Assembly: GCF_016495865.1 (NCBI RefSeq)
Contig: NZ_CP054706.1
Coordinates: 3,720,001 to 3,784,000 of the forward strand
DNA: 64,000 nt
Direction of reading: 5' to 3'
Origin: Salicibibacter cibi
Lineage (GTDB): Bacteria; Bacillota; Bacilli; Bacillales; Marinococcaceae
This document shows, one piece after another, positions 24,611 to 32,875 of this stretch (the stretch's first letter is position 1; each line of letters begins with the position of its first letter). The position numbers and the translations under genes were made by a program. Below the pieces are notes generated by a model, which saw nothing but the letters and a program-made list of their open reading frames with translations, did no database searches and was not told the DNA's origin.

Positions 24611-26875
24611 TTGAAAACGAGTTTATTGGGATATCCTCGCATTGGAGAAAAGCGGGAATGGAAAAAAGCGTTGGAGGCGCATTGGACCGGGAATTTAAGT
24701 AGCGAAGATCTTCATGCCGAAATGAAGCACATTCGCTTAAACCACTTGAAAAAACAACAAGACGCCGGCATCGAAATAATTCCGGTTGGCGACTTTACGT
24801 ATTATGATCATATTCTTGATGCAACCGCCATGTTCGGATTGGTCCCGGAGCGCTTTGAATACGACGGCGGAAGCGTTTCTTTAGAGACGTACTTCTCGAT
24901 GGCCCGGGGAAACAAAGACGTACCTGCCTCCGAAATGACGAAATGGTACAACACGAATTACCATTACATCGTTCCCGAAATCGGAAACAAAGCACCAGCA
25001 TTATCCGAAAACTACTTGCTCGCTGCTTACAAAGAAGCAAAAGAAGAACTGGGAATAGAAGGAAAACCGGTCATCATCGGCCCTTATTCATTTCTGAAAT
25101 TGGCAAAACATTATAAGAACGACGCGTTTCCCGAATTGCTTTCTCAGCTCACCGACGTTTATGTTCAACTTTTTCAAGAACTTGCCGATGAAGGCGTTCA
25201 ATGGGTGCAAGTGGACGAGCCTTCCCTCGTCACGACAATTCCGGAAGAAGACCTTCCACTGATTCTCAAAACCTATGAAACGTTGCAAAACGAAGTGCCG
25301 CAACTTAACGTTTTATTACAAACGTATTTTGAAGCGGTCAGCCATTATGAAAAAGTCATCGAACTCCCGGTTGCCGGCATCGGATTAGATTTTGTCCACG
25401 ATCAAGGCAAGAACTTGCATGCCTTGCAAACGCACGGCTTTCCGAAAGATAAAGTGCTTGGGGCGGGGGTCATCGACGGTCGCAATATTTGGAAAGCAAA
25501 ACTTAAAGATAAACTTGTGCTAGTAAAAGAAATTCAAAAATATGTAGGCGACGATAAGGTTTGGCTTCAACCATCCGCGAGCTTGCTACATACCCCGGTG
25601 ACCGTGGAAAATGAGCCGACGCTTGATGAAACCTTGAAACAAGCCCTTTCATTTGCCGATGAGAAAATGGAAGAGCTTCGTACGTTGCAACAATTGGGGA
25701 TCGGAGAATCTGAAGCAAATGACAAACAATTGGAAGACAACGAAGAAATTTTTGCTGCGCTTAAAACAAAGGGTTGGCGCAAGGAAGAGCCTGATCCCAC
25801 GACCTCAACTGACGTTGGCCGCTCGCTAAGCTATGAAGAGCGCCGCAAAAAGCAATTGGAAAAATGGCCATTGCCTAAGCTTCCCACGACAACGATCGGA
25901 AGCTTTCCGCAAACACGAGACGTTCGTCGCTTACGTGCCCGTTTGAAAAAGGGAGAGCTTACACATTCGGAATATCAATCCGCTATTCAATCCCATATTA
26001 AGACGTGGATTGACCACCAAGAAGAGATCGGTTTAGACGTGCTCGTCCACGGTGAATTTGAGCGAAACGATATGGTCGAATACTTTGGCGAGCGTCTGGA
26101 AGGCTTTGCTTTTACAAAAAACGCATGGGTGCAATCCTACGGCTCTCGCGGGGTGAAACCTCCGATCATCTACGGGGATGTGCGTTTTAAAGAACCGATG
26201 ACCGTGGAAGAAACCGTCTATGCCCAGTCGTTGACGGACAAACCTGTCAAAGGCATGCTTACCGGTCCTGTCACGATTCTCAATTGGTCCTTTGAACGGG
26301 ACGATCTACCGAAGCAACAGGTTGCTTTTCAAATTGCAGAAGCGATCAAAGAAGAAGTTAGCGCCTTAGAGAACGCCGGCATCGAAATGATTCAAATCGA
26401 TGAACCCGCCTTGCGCGAAGGGCTGCCGCTTAAACGTGAAGACTGGTCAAGCTATTTGGAATGGGCCGTGCAAGCGTTTAGACTAAGCTCTTCCTATGTA
26501 GAAAATACAACCCAAATTCACACCCATATGTGCTACAGTGAATTTCAGGATATTATCGATGCGATCAGCGCCCTTGATGCCGATGTTATCTCCATTGAAA
26601 CGTCCAGAAGCCAAGGCGATATTCTGGAAACGTTCGAAGACAATGTGTACGACAAAGGCATCGGTCTTGGGGTTTACGACATTCACAGTCCTCGAGTCCC
26701 CTCGGAAGAGGAAATGCTTCACATCATCCGTCGCGCGCTCAGCGTCCTTCCTGCCGACCTTTTCTGGGTCAATCCGGATTGCGGCTTAAAAACCCGCAAT
26801 GAGGAAGAAACCGTTGCCGCGCTGAAAAAAATGGTGAATGCCGCTCAACAAGCACGTGCAGAAGTAACAAGCTAA
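24611..26875 (+). CDS. metE: Cobalamin-independent methionine synthase
   Basis: This 754-residue enzyme transfers the methyl of 5-methyltetrahydropteroyltri-glutamate to homocysteine. The N-terminal barrel starts TSLLGYPRIGEKREWKKALE and has WVQVDEPSLV. The catalytic C-terminal barrel has PTTTIGSFPQT near 428, LDVLVHGEFERNDMVEYF, MLTGPVTILNWSF and IQIDEPALREGLP. The zinc ligands are in THMCYSEF and in WVNPDCGLKTR. The start is TTG at 24611 after AGGAGGAG. Neither a T-box nor an S-box was recognised in the short leader; a terminator hairpin just upstream may control it. Confidence 0.97.
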   Translation: MKTSLLGYPRIGEKREWKKALEAHWTGNLSSEDLHAEMKHIRLNHLKKQQDAGIEIIPVGDFTYYDHILDATAMFGLVPERFEYDGGSVSLETYFSMARGNKDVPASEMTKWYNTNYHYIVPEIGNKAPALSENYLLAAYKEAKEELGIEGKPVIIGPYSFLKLAKHYKNDAFPELLSQLTDVYVQLFQELADEGVQWVQVDEPSLVTTIPEEDLPLILKTYETLQNEVPQLNVLLQTYFEAVSHYEKVIELPVAGIGLDFVHDQGKNLHALQTHGFPKDKVLGAGVIDGRNIWKAKLKDKLVLVKEIQKYVGDDKVWLQPSASLLHTPVTVENEPTLDETLKQALSFADEKMEELRTLQQLGIGESEANDKQLEDNEEIFAALKTKGWRKEEPDPTTSTDVGRSLSYEERRKKQLEKWPLPKLPTTTIGSFPQTRDVRRLRARLKKGELTHSEYQSAIQSHIKTWIDHQEEIGLDVLVHGEFERNDMVEYFGERLEGFAFTKNAWVQSYGSRGVKPPIIYGDVRFKEPMTVEETVYAQSLTDKPVKGMLTGPVTILNWSFERDDLPKQQVAFQIAEAIKEEVSALENAGIEMIQIDEPALREGLPLKREDWSSYLEWAVQAFRLSSSYVENTTQIHTHMCYSEFQDIIDAISALDADVISIETSRSQGDILETFEDNVYDKGIGLGVYDIHSPRVPSEEEMLHIIRRALSVLPADLFWVNPDCGLKTRNEEETVAALKKMVNAAQQARAEVTS

Positions 26876-26888
26876 TATGGGGCAGAAG

Positions 26889-26932
26889 AAAAAACAAGCC
26901 TCCGGCGTTATACGCGGGAGGCTTGTTTTTTC
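26889..26932 (+). terminator. Intrinsic terminator after metE
   Basis: AAACAAGCCTCC and GGAGGCTTGTTT form a 12-bp stem with flanking A and T runs, so it may work in both directions. Confidence 0.93.
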
Positions 26933-27043
26933 GCATGGATGGCGTCAAGGATAATATGACTATCATGAATAATCAAAAGTCTATCCTGCTAGGATTAAAT
27001 GGTTCTTTAATATTACAGTTAGACAACAAAACTATTACTAGTA

Positions 27044-27072
27044 TTGAATGATGAAACTACTGCTACTATAAT
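27044..27072 (+). promoter_or_regulatory. Sigma-A-type promoter of the 3D-domain gene
   Basis: TTGAAT (27044-27049), 17-base spacer, TATAAT (27067-27072). The predicted transcript begins near 27080, just upstream of AGGAGGTG, giving a leader of about 105 nt. Confidence 0.75.
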
Positions 27073-27096
27073 CCAGTACGTAGATCATAATAATTT

Positions 27097-27185
27097 AGGA
27101 GGTGTACATTCACTTCATCACGTACCTTTAGACGTAAGCAATTGGTCAGCAAGTTTGCGATACGTAGATGAGTGAATGAATCTTT
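27097..27185 (+). promoter_or_regulatory. Structured 5' leader with distant Shine-Dalgarno
   Basis: AGGAGGTG at 27097-27104 is 81 bases from the ATG at 27186. An interrupted 17-bp helix can form between 27107-27124 (CATTCACTTCATCACGTA) and 27161-27178 (TACGTAGATGAGTGAATG), with one bulged T on each strand. It leaves 2 + 7 = 9 bases between Shine-Dalgarno and start, the same as in the leader at 19183-19303. Confidence 0.7.
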
Positions 27186-27908
27186 ATGAAAAAATATATA
27201 TTAAGTGTAGTGAGCGCAGTAGTAGCCGTAGGTTTGATTTCAATACCCAACGAAGCAGATGCTGCATTCAGTGAATCATATCAGATAACGAGTGGAGATG
27301 TAGGTGAAGACGTCAACGAGCTTCAACAAACATTAAAAGAACAAGGTTATTTTAGTGGATCAACCGGGAATACCTTTGGGCCGAGAACGTTAAGTGCAGT
27401 TCAAGATTTTCAACTAGATAACGGGATTTCTTCTCCCGAAGGCAACTTCTATGGTGTAACAGGCCCTGAAACGCAAGAGGTGCTTAATAATATAACTCCC
27501 GACGAATCTACCGATAATGCCGATGGAAACAACGAAACAACTGAAGACGAAGGAACGGAAGAAACAGCAACCGAAGAAGACACTGGATCTGAAGAAGGTT
27601 CTACTTCAGAAACGGATGGCGATAGCTTTACAATGGAAGCAACTGCATACACGGCGGATTGTGAAGGCTGCTCCGGGGTAACAGCTACAGGAATCGATCT
27701 TAATAATGATCCTAACGCAAACGTTGTAGCGGTTGACCCTAGTGTTATTGAACTCGGCTCAACGGTACATGTTGAAGGATATGGCGAAGCAATTGCCGGA
27801 GATGTCGGCGGAGACATCAACGGAGAAAGAATTGACCTTCACGTTCCAACTACAGAAGAAGCCCTGAACTTCGGAAACCAAGATGTTGAAGTAACGGTGC
27901 TGGATTAA
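27186..27908 (+). CDS. Secreted PG-binding and 3D-domain protein (YocH-like)
   Basis: This is a 240-residue exported protein. A signal peptide ends near NEADA. One PG_binding_1 domain follows (about 32-95, ending FYGVTGPETQEVL), then an acidic Thr/Glu linker (about 100-145) and a C-terminal 3D domain. The 3D domain shows EATAYTA, AVDPSVIELGS, GEAIAGDVGGDINGERIDLH, with the three family Asp residues. 3D domains are lytic-transglycosylase-like and occur in YocH and resuscitation-type proteins, so a role in wall turnover is likely. Its first domain and leader RNA resemble those of the NlpC/P60 gene at 17917-19182, pointing to a shared origin. Confidence 0.92.
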   Translation: MKKYILSVVSAVVAVGLISIPNEADAAFSESYQITSGDVGEDVNELQQTLKEQGYFSGSTGNTFGPRTLSAVQDFQLDNGISSPEGNFYGVTGPETQEVLNNITPDESTDNADGNNETTEDEGTEETATEEDTGSEEGSTSETDGDSFTMEATAYTADCEGCSGVTATGIDLNNDPNANVVAVDPSVIELGSTVHVEGYGEAIAGDVGGDINGERIDLHVPTTEEALNFGNQDVEVTVLD

Positions 27909-27921
27909 TAATTGAGCAAGA

Positions 27922-27971
27922 GGCAGTGGCTAACTGCCGGCTTCGGGTAGAATGGCCACCAATTGGTGGCC
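27922..27971 (+). other. Two adjacent hairpins downstream of the 3D-domain gene
   Basis: GGCAGT/ACTGCC (27922-27938) with a 5-base loop, then a perfect 18-bp palindrome GGCCACCAATTGGTGGCC (27954-27971). There is no T-run. They may stabilise the transcript end. Confidence 0.55.
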
Positions 27972-28004
27972 TAAACCCCATCGAGACGAATGTTTAACTT
28001 TGGT

Positions 28005-28066
28005 AAAGTATAAGTAACATCAAGGCTTCCTCCATAAGGACTTGATAAAATCCAAGTTTTTCTAAT
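28005..28066 (+). repeat. Dispersed hairpin repeat, family B copy 1 (short)
   Basis: A shortened relative of 29581-29664 and 44391-44473. It shares AAAGTATA at the start, AAGGCTTCC-CCATAA in the middle and the end CCAAGTTTTTCTAA. Confidence 0.6.
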
Positions 28067-28370
28067 GCTCACCCATTCCTCGTGCTTTCGGTCATGAATT
28101 TCCGAGAGCGATAAAGTTCTTGAGTCTCACCTTTATTTATTTTCCTCTACTCTGGATACCGAATTTTCTTGTCTCCCCTAAACTTCCCATTATTTTTCTT
28201 AATATTAAAATAATTTTATCGCAATCATACGATCGCAAATTTCGCGATTTTAGAAAAGAAATGCGTCGCTTGATTTTGTTCAAACGAAAAATAAAACATA
28301 TATGCCTTCTTGAATCATACAGTGTATTAGTGCGTATCGGAAACAAGACACCACTTGGGGGTGGCAATGC

Positions 28371-28793
28371 ATGGCAGTCATAAAGGCTTCAGAACAGGAT
28401 GTGCAAGTACTCGCCCGTTTAATGCGAGCGGAAGCGGAAGGGGAAGGCAATTTGGGAATGCTCAATGCCGGCAATACGATGGTTAACCGTGTACGTTTTC
28501 ACTGTTCGGATTTTGAAGATATCCGTACAATCGATCAGATGGCCTTTCAATCTCCGGGGGGGTTTGAAGCCGTTCAAAAAGGGCCATTCTATCAACGTGC
28601 ACGGGATCATGAAATCCAACTTGCCCGCCGTCTTATTCAAGGTGAACGCTTCCATCCCGCTAAACGGTCTCTGTGGTTTTTTCGGCCACCCGGCGATTGT
28701 GACCCTGATTGGTTTGGCCAACCACTCATCGGCCGCTATAAAGCGCATTGTTTTTATGAGCCTTTGCCCGAAGAATGTCCGGAAATGGTGTGA
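28371..28793 (+). CDS. cwlJ: Spore cortex-lytic hydrolase CwlJ
   Basis: This is a 140-residue hydrolase of the SleB/CwlJ fold, full length for CwlJ, with no signal peptide, as expected for a protein made in the mother cell and placed in the coat. It has LARLMRAEAEGEGNLGM with the catalytic Glu, VNRVRFHCSDF, FEAVQKGPFYQRARD and WFFRPPGDCDPDWFGQP. It degrades cortex peptidoglycan during germination. GGGGGTGG precedes the ATG. gerQ follows 36 bases later; GerQ is needed for CwlJ localisation, so the pairing is functional. Confidence 0.96.
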   Translation: MAVIKASEQDVQVLARLMRAEAEGEGNLGMLNAGNTMVNRVRFHCSDFEDIRTIDQMAFQSPGGFEAVQKGPFYQRARDHEIQLARRLIQGERFHPAKRSLWFFRPPGDCDPDWFGQPLIGRYKAHCFYEPLPEECPEMV

Positions 28794-28829
28794 GGGAAAC
28801 CTTTTTAAAATAAAAAGGAGGAAAATTTC

Positions 28830-29267
28830 ATGTACGTAAACCCTTGGTATGGGTACTATCCGTATTACCCGCAACAGTATGGCATGCCTGTTTTCGATCA
28901 AGACGGGTTTCGACAAGAGCAAATGAACCAACAGCAACAACAACAAATGCAACAGCAGCAAATGGGAGAGCTTCCGCTTGAACAATCGTACATCGAGAAT
29001 ATTTTACGCTTAAACTTGGGCAAGGATGCTAAGGTGTATATGACGTTTGGAAATGGCGGCGATCAACAGTCCCAAGTGTTTGAGGGCAGATTGGAAGCGG
29101 CTGGCCGTGATCATATCATTATCGTCGATGATGACACCGGCAGACGCTACCTCTTGCTTATGGTGTACCTCGATTATGTCACGTTCGATGAACCTCTGAA
29201 TTACGAGTATCCGTTTGCTAATGAAGGAGAATCCCAACAACAGTTGGCTCAATATCCCCCCCGTTAA
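28830..29267 (+). CDS. gerQ: Spore coat protein GerQ
   Basis: This is a 145-residue coat protein. A Tyr/Pro-rich N-terminus (YGYYPYYPQQYG) and a Gln-rich segment (about residues 28-48) precede the conserved domain: LPLEQSYIENILRLNLGK, VYMTFGNG, DHIIIVDDDTGRRYLLLMVYLDYVTFDEPLNYEY, described here in parts. GerQ is cross-linked by transglutaminase in the coat and is required for CwlJ to reach it. AAAAGGAGG precedes the ATG. The operon ends with a terminator at 29273. Confidence 0.96.
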   Translation: MYVNPWYGYYPYYPQQYGMPVFDQDGFRQEQMNQQQQQQMQQQQMGELPLEQSYIENILRLNLGKDAKVYMTFGNGGDQQSQVFEGRLEAAGRDHIIIVDDDTGRRYLLLMVYLDYVTFDEPLNYEYPFANEGESQQQLAQYPPR

Positions 29268-29272
29268 AATGA

Positions 29273-29296
29273 AGGCGGCCAAAACGGCCGCTTTTT
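29273..29296 (+). terminator. Intrinsic terminator after gerQ
   Basis: GGCGGCC and GGCCGC pair across AAAAC, followed by TTTTT. Confidence 0.9.
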
Positions 29297-29524
29297 ACAT
29301 ATAAAAAGCTTTTTTTCCCGGTTTTTGAAGACAAAATGGTCGCTTATTCTTCATTTTTGTCTACATCCTCTCAATTATCGCAAACATTCTCATAGTTGTC
29401 GGTGAAAGAATTTATGAAATAATGCACTAGCCTGAAAAGTTATGTAAAAGCCCTAGTATGGTTACATTCCACTTTCTTTCTTTTGACAGTTAAACTTCTT
29501 TTCAGCTAATGTATATGAAGGAAG

Positions 29525-29570
29525 ATCGGCGAAGGTCGCCACCACTAACACTTCCTGTGCCGATTTTTTT
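29525..29570 (+). terminator. Terminator-like hairpin in the ABC-transporter leader
   Basis: ATCGGC-GAAG and CTTC-CTGT-GCCGAT pair, followed by seven T. Alternative pairs (GGAAG/CTTCC and GGCGA/TCGCC) compete with it. A TTGACA lies about 40 bases upstream, but no good -10 was seen. It is either an attenuator for the transporter gene or the end of a small transcript. Confidence 0.5.
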
Positions 29571-29580
29571 AACAGATAAG

Positions 29581-29664
29581 AAAGTATACATCAACTTTCT
29601 TACCTGCATAAGTGCAACTAAGGTTTTCGCCATAAAAGCTTGACGAAAAACCAAGTTTTCTAAT
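29581..29664 (+). repeat. Dispersed hairpin repeat, family B copy 2
   Basis: About 84 bp, matching 44391-44473 in inverted orientation at roughly 80 % by eye. Shared blocks are AAAGTATA-ATCAACTTT, TTACCT-CATAAG, TTTCGCCATAAA and CCAAGTTTTCTAA. The centre can fold as GGTTTTCG/CGAAAAACC. It ends 15 bases before the ABC transporter start. Confidence 0.8.
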
Positions 29665-29679
29665 CGAAGGAGAAGTGCA

Positions 29680-31455
29680 ATGCGCGAAAACACTTTGGAT
29701 GCAAAACCACGGAAACAAAGCGTGCGCCAAATGTTTAAGGACTTGTTTTCACGAGTTCGGCCGCATTGGCGTTTGATTTTGATTGCTATCATTGCTGTAC
29801 TGTTCGTCGCCTTAATTGAGTTTGCGATTCCCCAATTTATCCAATATACGATTGATGTCATCATTCCCGAAGCACAATTGGACATGCTCGTCTGGATTAT
29901 TGCCGGCATTGTTGGCGGGGCTTCCCTCCTTATTGGTTTTCAATTTGCGGGAAGTTATATTATGGCCATCGTCGGACAACGGGCCCTTTACGATCTTCGA
30001 AATGAATTATACAGCCACATGCAACATGCCGATGTTTCCTTTTTTGACAATAACCGCACTGGAGATTTAATGTCGCGGATGACCAATGACGTTAATATGC
30101 TTCAACAATTGCTTGCTTCCGGTCTCTTGAATTTATTGACCGATATCTTCATTTTCATCGCGATCTCCACTTATATGTTTTATGTAAATTGGCAGCTAGC
30201 CATCCTGATCTTGTTAACGTTTCCTCTTCTTTTTTATCTCACGCGTTATTTCGCCAAACGTATTCGCATCGCTTACTGGTGGGTCCAGGGAAGCCTTGCC
30301 GAAATGAACAATCATTTGCAAGATACATTTTCAGGCATTCGTCTCGTCAAGTCTTTTGCCATGGAACGCTATGAAGAAGAACGATTTTCAAACCGGAATG
30401 AAGCAAATCGAAAGGCAAACATCAACGCAGCGAAAAACTTTTCTTTATTCGGTCCCCTCGTTAATTTCACCAATTATCTTGGAATGGCCATCGTTGTTGT
30501 GTTTGGCGCTTGGCAAACCATTGGCGGGGAGATGACGGTCGGAATGATCGCTACCTTTATCGTGTATGTGCGTCTTTTGCAAAATCCAATCCGCCGGGTC
30601 AGTCGACTAATGAACACCATTCAACAAGCAGCCGCTGCCTATGACCGCATTATGGCCATCTTGGAGACACAACCGTCCATTCAAAATCCGGAAAATGCGG
30701 GAATACTTTCCATTCGTGATGGAGATATCAAGTTCAACCAAGTTTCTTTTGCCTATGAAGATGAAGCCGTAATCAAAAATATCGATGTCCATTTTCAACC
30801 CGGAAAAACGACCGCGATTGTGGGGCCGTCGGGTTCCGGGAAAACGACCTTAACACAATTGATCAGTCGTTTTTACGATCCAACTACAGGCACAATCACC
30901 ATCGACGATATACGCATCGATACCGTCACGCTTTCATCCCTTCGTTCTCAAATTAGCGTTGTTAGCCAAGACGTTGTGTTATTTAACGGCACCATTCGTG
31001 ATAATATTGTGTACGGTTTGCCGGATGCCTCCCTTGCTGATGTTCAAGAAGCAGCGCGTATCGCTGACGCGGAAACGTTTATTAACAAGCTTTCGCACGG
31101 ATATGACACTACTGTCGGCGAAAGAGGCGTTAAGCTTTCCGGAGGACAAAAACAACGAATTTCCATCGCCCGTGCCCTTTTAAAAGACCCGGCAATCATT
31201 TTGCTTGATGAAGCCACCTCTTCTCTGGATACAGAAGCGGAGAAAACGATTCAAACAGGCTTGGCCCAGTTATTGGAAAATCGAACTGCGCTCGTGATTG
31301 CCCACCGGCTTTCTACGATTCAAAATGCCTCCCATATCGTCGTTCTTGATGACGGACAAGTGGCAGAGCAAGGAACGCATCAGGAATTACTGGAAAAAAA
31401 CGGACGTTACCGACGGCTGTACTATTCGCAGTTTCATCAGCAGGCGTTTAGCTAA
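29680..31455 (+). CDS. ABC transporter, fused permease and ATP-binding protein (exporter type)
   Basis: This is a 591-residue type IV half-exporter that would work as a homodimer or heterodimer. The transmembrane domain covers about residues 30-330 with six segments. The nucleotide-binding domain has Walker A GPSGSGKTT, Q-loop ISVVSQDV, signature LSGGQKQR, Walker B IILLDEATSSLD and switch His in IAHRLSTI. AAGGAG precedes the ATG. It is alone on the plus strand after gerQ. The substrate (lipid, peptide or drug) cannot be inferred; the terminator-like hairpin in the leader may point to regulated expression. Confidence 0.92.
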   Translation: MRENTLDAKPRKQSVRQMFKDLFSRVRPHWRLILIAIIAVLFVALIEFAIPQFIQYTIDVIIPEAQLDMLVWIIAGIVGGASLLIGFQFAGSYIMAIVGQRALYDLRNELYSHMQHADVSFFDNNRTGDLMSRMTNDVNMLQQLLASGLLNLLTDIFIFIAISTYMFYVNWQLAILILLTFPLLFYLTRYFAKRIRIAYWWVQGSLAEMNNHLQDTFSGIRLVKSFAMERYEEERFSNRNEANRKANINAAKNFSLFGPLVNFTNYLGMAIVVVFGAWQTIGGEMTVGMIATFIVYVRLLQNPIRRVSRLMNTIQQAAAAYDRIMAILETQPSIQNPENAGILSIRDGDIKFNQVSFAYEDEAVIKNIDVHFQPGKTTAIVGPSGSGKTTLTQLISRFYDPTTGTITIDDIRIDTVTLSSLRSQISVVSQDVVLFNGTIRDNIVYGLPDASLADVQEAARIADAETFINKLSHGYDTTVGERGVKLSGGQKQRISIARALLKDPAIILLDEATSSLDTEAEKTIQTGLAQLLENRTALVIAHRLSTIQNASHIVVLDDGQVAEQGTHQELLEKNGRYRRLYYSQFHQQAFS

Positions 31456-31611
31456 TTTTTGACACCCATGTCCCCTTTTCCATAAAAAGATATGTTACAA
31501 TACTGGGCAACACTTTTTTATTGATGGCTATCAATATAGGCATTTTTGCTATAAAGTGTTTTATTCCATTTCATTTATCCGTTATAATCACAATAGGGAG
31601 GTGAGATACAG

Positions 31612-31848
31612 ATGCCATTCGTCATAACGTCACCATGTGTAGATGAAAAAAACGGATCTTGTGTAGAAGTTTGTCCGGTTGATTGCATCGAAGAAGGTAA
31701 GGACATGTTCTACATTGATCCGGATATCTGTATAGATTGCGGGGCATGCGAACCCGTATGTCCGGTGGAAGCCATTTATCCGGACGACGAAGTGCCAGAA
31801 GAAGAAGCCCAATATATCGAATTAAACCGCGCATTTTATGAAGAATAA
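31612..31848 (+). CDS. Ferredoxin (Bacillus 7Fe type)
   Basis: This is a 78-residue electron-transfer protein. The first cluster motif is spread over [18 protein letters not shown] and the second is [16 protein letters not shown], fitting a 3Fe-4S/4Fe-4S ferredoxin of the Bacillus type. An acidic tail ([11 protein letters not shown]) follows, usual in the family. GGGAGGTGAG precedes the ATG. It is monocistronic, with a terminator at 31863-31908. Confidence 0.95.
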   Translation: MPFVITSPCVDEKNGSCVEVCPVDCIEEGKDMFYIDPDICIDCGACEPVCPVEAIYPDDEVPEEEAQYIELNRAFYEE

Positions 31849-31862
31849 TGGCCGGTACCAAG

Positions 31863-31908
31863 GCGCAGGTGTTGGCCCCTTGAGGGTTAGTCAGCACCTG
31901 CTTTTTTT
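31863..31908 (+). terminator. Intrinsic terminator after the ferredoxin gene
   Basis: GCAGGTG and CACCTGC arms with an inner paired region, followed by seven T. Confidence 0.92.
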
Positions 31909-32037
31909 CCGCTATTCGAAACGATAAGAGGAAACGCTCATCAGAGGGGCATCCCCTTTTCTACAATGTCGGCATTTTTCTATGGAATTTTTAATACTCC
32001 CATGATATAACGATAAGAGTTAGGGGGAGCTATACAT

Positions 32038-32865
32038 ATGGGAAAGATTGATGTCCACAATCTTTGGCGCGGGTTGATTATGGGAGGCGTTGAAACGATT
32101 CCCGGCGTAAGCAGTGGAACGATCGCCGTGGTACTCGGGATCTATGAGCGTTTAATTGCCGCTATTAATGGGTTATCAACAAGAGAGTGGAAACAAAGCC
32201 TGGCTTTTCTTGTGCCGCTCGTTGCCGGTATTTTTATAGCCGTGTTTTCCAGTGCCCAGGTTCTAAGCTGGCTACTTGATTATTATCCGAATCAACTTTC
32301 TTTCTTTTTCCTCGGATTAATCATCGGCATTGTCCCTTTTTTGCTGAAAAAAATTGAATTTAAACGAACGTTTTCCGGTATTCATTATTTCTTTTTACTC
32401 CTATCCCTTTTGTTGATTGCACTGTTTGGAATTATGCAGGACCCTGTGCAAACGAGTATACTCGGTTCGATGAGCGCGAGTGACTATATAGCCATCTTTT
32501 TTCTCGGCTGGATTGCGAGTTCAGCCATGATCTTGCCCGGATTAAGTGGATCTTTTATCCTGTTGGTGTTTGGTTACTATGAGACAATTATCGATGCGCT
32601 CAAACTTGTTCATTTTCCGGTTTTGCTCACACTCATTGCCGGCATAGGGATCGGTGTGCTCATTACAAGTAAGATTGTCCATTTCTTTTTACACCGGTTT
32701 CCGGTTGGAACGTATGCCGTCGTCACGGGTATGGTTTTAGGGTCCGTGTTTGTAATCTATCAGGGAATGCCCGCAGATATTGGCGGACTCATCGCTTCGC
32801 TCTTCGTGCTTGTCATCGGCTTTTGCGTCGCCTTTTTACTTGGAAAAGTAGAGCACAAACAATAA
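32038..32865 (+). CDS. popT: DUF368 family polyprenyl-phosphate transporter (PopT-like)
   Basis: This is a 275-residue integral membrane protein with about eight hydrophobic segments. The DUF368 signature is duplicated: RGLIMGGVETIPGVSSGTIA near residue 11 and ASSAMILPGLSGSFILLVFGYYE near 160, given here as segments of an inverted-repeat fold. DUF368 proteins have been shown to recycle undecaprenyl phosphate across the membrane for wall synthesis and to matter most at alkaline pH. GGGGGAG precedes the ATG. The next membrane-protein gene starts 11 bases after its stop, so they form an operon. Confidence 0.9.
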   Translation: MGKIDVHNLWRGLIMGGVETIPGVSSGTIAVVLGIYERLIAAINGLSTREWKQSLAFLVPLVAGIFIAVFSSAQVLSWLLDYYPNQLSFFFLGLIIGIVPFLLKKIEFKRTFSGIHYFFLLLSLLLIALFGIMQDPVQTSILGSMSASDYIAIFFLGWIASSAMILPGLSGSFILLVFGYYETIIDALKLVHFPVLLTLIAGIGIGVLITSKIVHFFLHRFPVGTYAVVTGMVLGSVFVIYQGMPADIGGLIASLFVLVIGFCVAFLLGKVEHKQ

Positions 32866-32875
32866 GGGGGCCATA

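Larger units (their letters stand above)
27909..28370. other. Intergenic region between the 3D-domain gene and cwlJ
   Basis: 462 bases without a convincing gene. It holds two hairpins at 27922-27971 and a family B repeat at 28005-28066. The remainder to 28370 is AT-rich; the cwlJ promoter, expected to be sporulation-specific, could not be identified. Confidence 0.5.

Noticed and set aside
28419..28985. 188-codon frame antisense to cwlJ-gerQ
   Set aside because: It is a shadow of two well-identified genes; its Leu/His runs come from the antisense of the GerQ Gln repeat.
31920..31970. Fourth family A repeat copy near the ferredoxin gene
   Set aside because: Only the short CATCAGAGGGG-ATCCCCT core is similar, so common ancestry is not supported.
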